Source: Cavia porcellus (Eukaryota > Chordata > Mammalia > Rodentia > Caviidae). Taken from it: a stretch of 64,000 nt of DNA. Shown here piece by piece: positions 56,307 to 64,000 of this stretch. The DNA is taken from positions 99,170,123 to 99,234,122 of the forward strand of contig NW_026947486.1 in NCBI RefSeq assembly GCF_034190915.1. The letters are read 5' to 3'. How positions within the stretch are numbered: position 1 is the first letter of the stretch; every line of letters starts with the position of its first letter. The notes under the pieces are model-generated. The model had not been told where the DNA came from. It was given only the letters and a program-made list of their open reading frames with translations, and did not search any database. The position numbers were made by a program, and so were the translations under genes.

Positions 56307-59300
56307 ATGCAACAGAAGAAAGATAATATGTCATCAATAAGCCAATATACAACAGTTATAACCATCAATGTAAATGATCTCAATTCACCATTTATAAGAA
56401 ACAGACTGGCAGAAAGGATCAAGAAACAACATCCAACCATACGCTGTCTGCAAGAAACCCATCTAACCAAAAACTCACAGACTAAAAGACAAAGAATGGA
56501 AAACAATACTTCATGCAACAAGAACTGAAAAAAAATCAGGGGTAGCTATTTTTTTTTTTGCAGATAATGTACACTTCAAGAATGATCCTAACAGATAAAG
56601 AAGGTCACTAGATACTGGTTAGGGGAAAACTTAAAGAGGAAGAGATAACTATCTTAAATATATATGTGCCAAATTCCAGAGCACCCAGCTATACAAAGTA
56701 AGTATTAATAGAAATGAAAAATCAAATTAGCAATAACACAATTATAACAGGAGAGTTTAACACACCATTGACACCAAGGGGCAGATCAACTAGACAGTCA
56801 ATCAGCGAAGAAATAACAGAAGTGAATCACATCAGTGAACAAATGGACTTGGTAAACATATACAGAGTGTTCCATACAACAACATCAGAATATACACTCT
56901 TCTCAGCAGCACATGGAACATTCTATAAAATAGACCATATAATAGCTCACAGAACATATTTAAATCATTGCAAAAGAACTGAAATTATCCCATGCATGTA
57001 TGTTCTCATGTCATAGTACCATGAAACTAGAAATTAATAATAAAAGAAACTGCAAAAATCCTGCAAACACATGGAAATCGAATAATACACTCGAGCAATC
57101 AGTGGGTCACAGAGGAAATTAACGAAGAAATTAAACAATACCTACAAATACAACTTACCGGAATCAGGGGATGCAATTAAACTGCCCTCAGAGGAAAATT
57201 TATTGCACTGAAACAGAATGTACTGCACAAGAAAACAGAACAAATACAAACAAAGAACCTGTGGCTACGCCTCAGACATCAAGAAAAAGTAGAGCAAGTT
57301 AAGCCCAAAACCAAAAAAAAGGGAGGAAACTATAAAAATCAGAGCAAAAATTAATACAATAGAGACGAAAAAAACAATCCAAAACATCAGTGAATCAAAC
57401 AGTTGGTTCTTTGAAAGAATAAATAAAATTGCTATAAGTCCTTGCTAACCTTATTAAAAAGAGAAAAGAAACACTTCATATTCATGTAATAAGGAATTAC
57501 AAAGGCAAAACCACTACAGACTCTCTGGAAATACAGAAGATCATCAACACCTATTTCAAAAACCTCTACTCTCATAGGTTCGATAACACAGAACAAATGG
57601 ACAGATTCCGAGAAACATATGAAGTACAAAAGCTAGGTCAAGAAAAGGTAAAACTGCTGAATAACCTGATTTCTATTAATGAAATTGAAATCGTAATTAC
57701 GTCCTTACCTACAAAGAAGAACCCAGACCCAGACGGATTCACTGCGGAATTCTACAAGAAATACCAAGAAGACTCACTGGCAACACTCACGAAGCTCTTC
57801 AATTAAATTGAAAGGGAAGCAGTTCTATCTAAGCAAATATTACTCTAGCATCAAACCTGAGAAACACCCACCTAAAAAAGAGAACTATAGACCAACCTAA
57901 ATAATGAACACAGATGCAAAAATCCTCAATAAAATACTGGCAATTAGGACACAGCAAATCATCGAGAAGATTATACGCCATGACCAAGTGCAATTCATCC
58001 CAGGCCTGCAAGGATGGTTCAACATACATAAGCCAATAAATGTAATCTACTGTATCAATAAAGCCAAAAGTCAGAATCACATGATTATCTCTATAGATGC
58101 AGAAAAAGCTTTTGATAAGGTCCAACACTCATTCATGATAAGAATCTTACAGAAAATTGGAATAGATGGTCTTTACCTCAATATAATAAATGCCAGTTAT
58201 GACAAACCTACAACCACCATCATATTAAATGGCCAAAAGCTGAAGGCATTTATCTTAAAATCAGACACAAGTCAAGGATATCCCTTATCATTGCTCCTAT
58301 TTAACATAGTACTGGAAATACTAGCCAGAGCAATAATACAAGAGAGAGAAATATGATGGGTAAAGATAGGAAAAGAGGAAGTTAAATAATCATTATTTGC
58401 AGATGACATGATATTCTACATAGATGACCCTCCAAACTCCATTGAAAGACTCCTACATATAATAAATAAATTCAGCAATGTAGCTGGATACAAAATCAAT
58501 ATTCAAAAATGAATAGTATTTCTATACAATAACAACAAAATCATTGACAAATAAAAGAAGTCACAACCTTCACACTAACATCCAAAAAAAATGAAATAAT
58601 TAGGAATTAATCTCATAAAAGTAGTAAAAAGATCTATATAGGGAAAGTGATAATACCCTAAAAAAATAATTTGAAGAGGATCTCAGAAAATGGAAAGACA
58701 TCCTTTGATCATGGATAGGAAGAATAAATATTGTAAAAATGGCCTATCTTCCAAAACTGTTACATAGAATCAATGCAATACCAATGAAAATATCATCAAC
58801 ATATCTCATAGATCTCGAGAAATCAATCCTAAAATTCATCTGGAACCAGAAGTGACCTAGAATAGCAAAAGCAATTCTAAGCAGCAAAGGCACGGCAGGA
58901 GGCATCACAATTCGTCACTTGAAGTTATACTACAAAGCAAGTGCAATAAAGTCAACATGGTACTGGAATAAAAACAGAGCCGAAGATCAATGGAACAGAT
59001 TAGAAGATACAACGATAACTACCAACACACTCAACCACCTTATCTTTGATAAAGGGGCCAAACAGGTTCACTGGAAGAACGGCAGCCTTTTTAATAAATA
59101 GTGTTGGAAAAACTGGTTCTCTGATCTGGCCTGTGGATCGGTCCATAGGCCTCGCCTGGAGAGGGGATGGAGATGGAGGGCTGGGCAAGAGAAAAGAGAG
59201 ACGGAGACAGGATGAGATTCCAATCAAGTCTCATTTATTCAGGAAGTGTACATGGCTTATATAGAGTCAAAGGGGATGTGGCCTTACAGGATGGGCCAGC

Positions 59301-60510
59301 TTGGATCTTCTCATATGCTGTGGGCCTATCAGACTAGCAGGAAGTCATACGTAGGCACATAGGTAAGCGGACGTGATGTTAACAAGAGGGGATTATGGGA
59401 GATGTAGGCTGAAGTGGGAAGGTGCTTACATCATGCACATTGTAGGCAAGGGGAGGATCATGGGAAATGTAGGCTGACACACACAAAATTCCCTCAGGTG
59501 GGAGGGGCAGGACAGTGGCACCCATTCTGAGCCACTCCCTGTAGTTCTCCACATGCCAAAAACTAAAATTAGACCCATGCCTATCAAAATATACTAAACT
59601 AAAATCTAAATGGATCAAAGATCTGAATATTAAAACAGAAACACTAAATCTGTAGGAAGATAAATTAGGTAAAAATCTTGAAGACATAAGGGAAGTTAAA
59701 GAGTTCATGAACAGGAATCAAACCACACAGGAAATACTTCCCAAAATCAATATCTGGAATTACATCTTATTAAATATTTCTGCATGTCAAAAGCATAGTG
59801 AAAAGAAAACCCAAAACTGGGAAAATGTCTTAGTGAACTGTCACTCAGACAAAGGGCTTCTGTCTAAAACACAGAAAGAATTTTAAAAATCAGACCCCTG
59901 AAATCCAAAGATCCAATCCAAAAATGGGCATCTGAAATGAATACGCACTTCTCAGATGAAGAAATAGAAATAGAAAATACATACACGAAAAAATGTTCAC
60001 CATCATTACTCGTTAGAGAAATGAAAATTAAAACCACACTGAGATTCCATTTCACTCCTGAAAGAATGGCCCTGATCAAGAAAACTACCAACAACAAATG
60101 CTGGAGAGGCTGTGGGGAAAAAGAAACTCTCCTGCACTTTTGGTACAGTGTAGACTGCTACAACCATTGTGGAGGTCAATCTGGAGATTGCTCAGAAAGC
60201 TGGGATTGGAAGTCCCATTTGTTCCAGGTATTCCACTTCTAGGCATATTCCCAGAAATCTGAAAACATCATACCACAGTGATATATATGCACCCATGTTT
60301 ATAGCAGCACAATTTGTAATAGCCAGATTTTTGAAATAAACTAAGGGTCCATCAACTGAGGAATGGATAAAAAAAGCTGTGGTATTTTTATACAATGGCG
60401 TACTACTCAGCTATAAAAATGATCACATTGAGATATTTATAAATAAATGGACACTACTTGAGACCATACTCATTAGCGAAATAAATCAAATTCACATGTA
60501 TAAATACTGA
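56307..60510 (+). pseudogene. L1 ORF2 (endonuclease/reverse transcriptase), disabled
   Basis: Starts MQQKKDNMSS, 19 bp after ORF1. Endonuclease parts: RLAERIKKQHPTIRCLQETH (56307-56528) and ITGEFNTPLTPRGRSTR, with EYTLFSAAHGTFYKIDHIIA (56714-57016). Reverse transcriptase: [43 protein letters not shown] (57904-58356), then a preserved LFADDM catalytic box at about 58393-58410, directly preceded by a stop. C-terminal part: FSDEEIEIENTYTKKCSPS and [20 protein letters not shown] (59937-60242). Stops, frameshifts and the LTR at 59122 inactivate it. Confidence 0.9.
59122..59543 (-). mobile_element. Solo LTR (class II/ERVK-like) inside L1 ORF2, 6-bp target duplication
   Basis: A 422-bp block with no similarity to L1 interrupts the sequence. 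GTTCTC flanks it at 59116-59121 and 59544-59549. Removing one flank and the block restores the L1 line. On the minus strand it holds CTCTATATAAGCC (TATA box, ~59260), CTGAATAAATGAGAC (polyadenylation signal, ~59238), a CT-rich U5 and an end ...CCAGATCA. A 6-bp duplication fits ERVK-type integration. The 5' end reads TA instead of TG. Only regulatory LTR sequence is present, with no viral genes. Confidence 0.88.
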
Positions 60511-60584
60511 ATAGTCTCCCTAGTGTAATAAGTAGTAAGAGTACATAAGAGTTTATAGCAATCATGATTTCCCCATTATATTGT

Positions 60585-61030
60585 TCTGAAGCCTTACAAT
60601 GTCTGCATTCTTTAGTTCGAATGGTTTTATCCTAGTTTGTTTGAATTTATTATCTGTGATAGTACAAACAGCTATTTTAAAGAAAAGAAGACGTTAGAAT
60701 AGCCAGAGATGATTTAGTATCATCTTACTCTGAAGTCCTCCTATGCTTCTGTTTTTCTGTTGCCTTTGGTCCTATCTTGTTTTATCTTATTGGATATTAT
60801 TATGTGTAACAATATAAACAAATTTTCTACGGAAAATGAGGTAATATAATAGCCATTGTTCATTCTCTGCTATTTGGTTCTGAAAGCCCTGTAATGCTTT
60901 CATTCGCTTGAATGGTTTTGTACTGTTTTGTTATGCTTGATACTATCATATATGAAGCTACACTCAACTATTTCAAAGAAAGAGACACTATGGTAGTTAC
61001 TGTTGATTATGTGTTGTTTTGTGGTAAAAA
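60585..61030 (+). repeat. Three ~147-bp modules of the L1 3'UTR
   Basis: TCTGAAGCCTTACAATGTCT at 60585, TCTGAAGTCCTCCTATGCTT at 60729 and TCTGAAAGCCCTGTAATGCT at 60879, offsets 144 and 150. Each contains a TGGTTTTATCCTAGTTTG-type segment and an ATA-AAAC-CAACTATTT-type segment at corresponding sites. The modules are too diverged to be a recent expansion. Confidence 0.82.
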
Positions 61031-61091
61031 ATGGGGTGGCATGCATTGTTCTGATCTGACATGCTTTGTTATGTCCTCTTTTGTCTTAATC

Positions 61092-61134
61092 TCTTTAAAA
61101 TAAAATAAAATAAAATAAAACATAAATAAATAAA
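61092..61134. repeat. (AAAAT)n L1 tail
   Basis: AAAATAAAATAAAATAAAAT followed by AAATAAATAAATA at the 3' end of the L1. Confidence 0.93.
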
Positions 61135-62640
61135 TACCTGTTTGATTCCTGATATCCTGCTGTGCCTCCTTTCTACCCTCCAGAAAACCCTAAAGTCCTT
61201 TGTGCTTTCTGCCTTCTATGTTCCCTGTGTCCCTCAAAGGTCACTTTTGCTCCTTTCTTTTCTTAGCATGCATATCTGCTATGCCAGCTGCTCTAACGCA
61301 GGAACCACAGAGGAAGGAGACATTGCTGAGCTTTCCCTCTCAAAAGGTCCTCTTGGGTTGATGGACTACCAAACACATACGGACCACATCTGATGCCCAG
61401 AACCAACCGTGTCTATCTCTGTGAAGTGAAGGGACTGCATCCTAGAATCCTCCTGCAAATCATCATCCTCACCTTCCCAGAATCTGCTCTCCTGTGAGCA
61501 CAGGCCTGAGCATTGTCACAACATGTAGTGCCCCTGTGACCCACACTGAAAATCATGAAAGGTCCCCAGGGTCTCCCAAGAATACTTTGTTGAATACTTG
61601 CAGGCACTGACCTTCTGGAGTTGGGGACCAACACCTTGAAAAACTGAAAAAAAAATCACTGAATGTGAGGATACTTCACTGCCTTTCCTTCGCAAAGCCA
61701 GGCAACAGCACCCTGTTAGTACTCTCTAGGCTTGTGCCACCTTGAACAAGATGGGACATCACAGGGAAGAGTGCTCTTCAGGTATCTGAAAGGACCTGTG
61801 ACTGCAATGATCAGGGACAATTACTCTGCTTTGGAATAAAGCAGATTGCGCTGTCCAGAGATAGCTTGGAAATCATGTAAACAAAGTAGCATGCTAGTTG
61901 GATTTGAATTTAATTGGCTCCCTGTAGCATAGGCAGGCACAAAGCATTGTTTTGTGTCCTGATTAACATCAACAGTGAGGTCACATATACTCACATGACA
62001 ATCATAATGCTTGTATTTGTGAGTCCGCCAGTTTGTAGATCCAAAATTTCCATAATATTTTCAGTACTGTGACTTTTTAGTGTTTTCAATATTTTTATTT
62101 TAATAAATGAAAGTAAGAGGTATCATGATTTTTGTATACCTACACATAAGCCCCTGCTAAAATACTTAAGAACAACATAGATTCAGATTGCCAGTATGTT
62201 AACTGTACAGCAATAAATCTGCTTGTAAAAAAAGCTAAATAACAATCAACACTGGAGCAACATTGTAAACAAACATTTGTGTAACGCATGTTTGGGATTC
62301 CAGCTCAGAATAACAAGAAGTCTCAGAATTTCACCTATGTATTCCACCAGACTAGAAGAACCATGCCGACAGAGGACATGAAAGATGGTTTAAAATAATG
62401 CCTTTCTGAGAGCAAAGAAACTGAGCCAAAGGGGAAGAGGATGCATGTTTTCACATTCCCTAAGGAGGAAGTCATGTCACCCAAAAGATATGCAAATAAT
62501 CTACTAACAACACCCATTGTGAATTAGGAGGCAGAGAAGGGTTGACAGTGATAGAAGGCATAGTATAGATCTAGTCATCAAAGTATAGTGCCTATTAAAT
62601 AACAATGTCAAAAGCAGAGAAAATAGCAAAGAACATAGAG
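61135..62640. other. Anonymous sequence
   Basis: No gene or repeat recognised with confidence. Confidence 0.4.
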
Positions 62641-62641
62641 A

Positions 62642-62644
<3 letters not shown>

Positions 62645-62678
<34 letters not shown>

Positions 62679-62722
62679 TAGATAGATAGATAGATAGACA
62701 GACAGGCAGGCAGACAGACAGA
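62645..62722. repeat. Compound (TA)n(GATA)n(GACA/GGCA)n microsatellite
   Basis: About 16 TA units, then about 6 GATA units, then GACA, GGCA and GACA variants. The order suggests stepwise expansion with substitutions. Confidence 0.97.
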
Positions 62723-64000
62723 TTGTAAGCGCAGAAAATGCCCAGAATTTAGGATATGAAGAAGATTCAGCATGTAGGTAGCTGACATTTCCATTTCAGA
62801 AAGCCAGAGAGGAGAGAACTGCAGAGGAAGAGAACCATGCCATCCTCGGTGGGGGTTGGCATTTTTGAGGATTCAGCAGACCACAGAGGAGAACAAGTAT
62901 GTGAAGAAAGTGTGGCAGATGCTGGGAAAGCATCTCCTATCAAATAGATGAAGAGTAAGCCAGCCCTGGTTTCCAGGAGAAGAGAGATCAGTAATGCAAC
63001 ACACACAGGGAAATGAAGAGGACGGAAAGCCTCACCTTCAACTGGCACTGGCAGGGCCCTCAGGAGATCTTGCCAGTGCCCTGTGGAAACATTTCTCTAC
63101 CACTGAGACCTGCTCAGAATCTCTGCAGTTCTTTATACAAGCATGGCTCAAAAAGTATTAAGCCTTTACCAACTCACCAAACAACATTCCTCAGCACAGC
63201 TCTTGGATCCCTCTAATAATTCAGGAGGCAGTCAAGGGTAAGGGTCTAAGGCAACACCCAACTAGAAAAAATCAGAGACACAAAGCAGGGAAAAAGCACA
63301 ACTCTGCTGAGGAGAGGAAGCATGGAATGAAAGGAATGCAGGTAGGAATGGAGGGGAAATTGCTGGGCTTTATTCACACATGATCATCTATGAAGTAAAT
63401 CTAGTAAATCTGCACAGCGTAGACACAGTGTGAACTCCACATGTTTTCAGAATTTGTTACCAATATATTTTGCCTTGGCACTGTAAGAATATATGCACAT
63501 TAAGACTAAGTAGTTCATTTCTCCCTTTAAAGCACTCTCCTGTCATTAAATTACTTATCTAATGGAACTTGTAGGTTTTTTCTTTGACTATGAAAGGCGT
63601 TTAAACTTTTTTGAAAGCCAAAAGAAGGGAAAAGGCCTCTTGACACCTTGGTGACCGTGGAGGATTTGTCAAAGCAATCACTTTAAAATGCAGGCAGCAG
63701 TAAAAATTATGCCCCCCACCTTCCATTTCAGCTGGGAATATGGGAATAGAAACTTAATTTGGTTGCCTGGTTCCTCTCTGTGGCTAAAGTAATTCCTTCC
63801 ATAAAAGATGTGTCATGTGCATGTATGAACTCCCTCTCAGGATGTGATCAGTATGCAAATGAATAGAATTTTGAGACCTGCAGTCAGTAAGGAAACCACC
63901 AATGTTGAAGAGAATGTCGGTGAATCCTCATCCAACTAGGAGGCGGTGGAATGACAAGTTCAGACTGTTGATAATTATGCTGTAAAGTGTCATTTTGATT
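62723..64000. other. Anonymous sequence to the window edge
   Basis: Moderate GC and short overlapping frames on both strands (93 codons at 62767-63048 minus, 67 codons at 63013-63216 plus). No domain is recognised. Confidence 0.4.

Larger units (their letters stand above)
54644..61134 (+). mobile_element. Nearly full-length L1 with monomeric 5'UTR, ORF1, ORF2 and modular 3'UTR
   Basis: The most complete L1 here, about 6.1 kb without the nested LTR. Order: two 5'UTR monomers (from 54644), unique 5'UTR, ORF1 (55307-56287), ORF2 (56307 to ~60510), a 3'UTR of three ~147-bp modules and an AAAAT-rich tail to 61134. Both ORFs carry frameshifts and stops, so it cannot move on its own. A solo LTR of another retroelement sits in ORF2. 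Confidence 0.92.

Overview
This window looks like a nuclear chromosome segment from a rodent. It is AT-rich and dominated by LINE-1 copies at several stages of decay. It also carries tRNA-derived ID SINEs, B1-type (7SL-derived) SINEs, MaLR-like LTRs and many dinucleotide and tetranucleotide repeats. ID plus monomeric B1 SINEs together fit a non-murid rodent such as a beaver, squirrel-type or related lineage. I lean towards a castorimorph, but the sequence alone does not settle it. There are no bacterial operons, no CRISPR array and no structural RNA gene apart from SINE-derived tRNA-like heads.

Only one convincing protein gene is present. It is an intronless 510-codon reading frame at 23606-25138 (+). 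Its first ~170 residues resemble the N-terminal WAVE homology domain of the WASF/WAVE actin-regulator family, followed by a Pro-rich and Ser/Thr-rich tail. The actin-activating VCA end of WAVE proteins is missing. A TATA box, an AP-1-like site and a CRE-like site lie 165-225 bp upstream of the ATG. The reading frame continues, decayed, past the stop to about 25369.

Layout. 1-6.1 kb: mostly anonymous sequence with L1, MIR-like and B1 remnants and a long (GA)n. 6.1-9.1 kb: a minus-strand L1 with 5'UTR, ORF1 and 3'UTR but almost no ORF2. 9.1-13 kb: SINEs and L1 3' ends. 13-17 kb: a plus-strand L1 with a broken ORF2 and a nested ID. 17-22.7 kb: a split local duplication, two MaLR LTRs and old L1 pieces. 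23.3-25.4 kb: the WASF-like gene. 26.9-29.8 kb: a MaLR LTR, an ATCT repeat and L1 3' ends. 32.4-34.7 kb: a second minus-strand L1 with an almost identical type of ORF2 deletion and a nested L1 fragment. 34.8-41.8 kb: a well-preserved ID, a polypurine tract, anonymous sequence and an L1 split by a MaLR LTR. 42-52 kb: mainly anonymous sequence with B1 SINEs, microsatellites and two L1 3'UTR blocks next to GC-rich tandem repeats. 52.9-61.1 kb: an L1 3' part, then a nearly full-length L1 with two 194-bp 5'UTR monomers, broken ORF1 and ORF2, a nested solo LTR with a 6-bp target duplication, and a modular 3'UTR. 61.1-64 kb: anonymous sequence with a compound TA/GATA/GACA repeat.

The repeats do not work as a pathway. 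The window records successive retrotransposition into a gene-poor region around one retained, retrocopy-like gene. Repeat family names come from recognition of sequence features, not from a database search.
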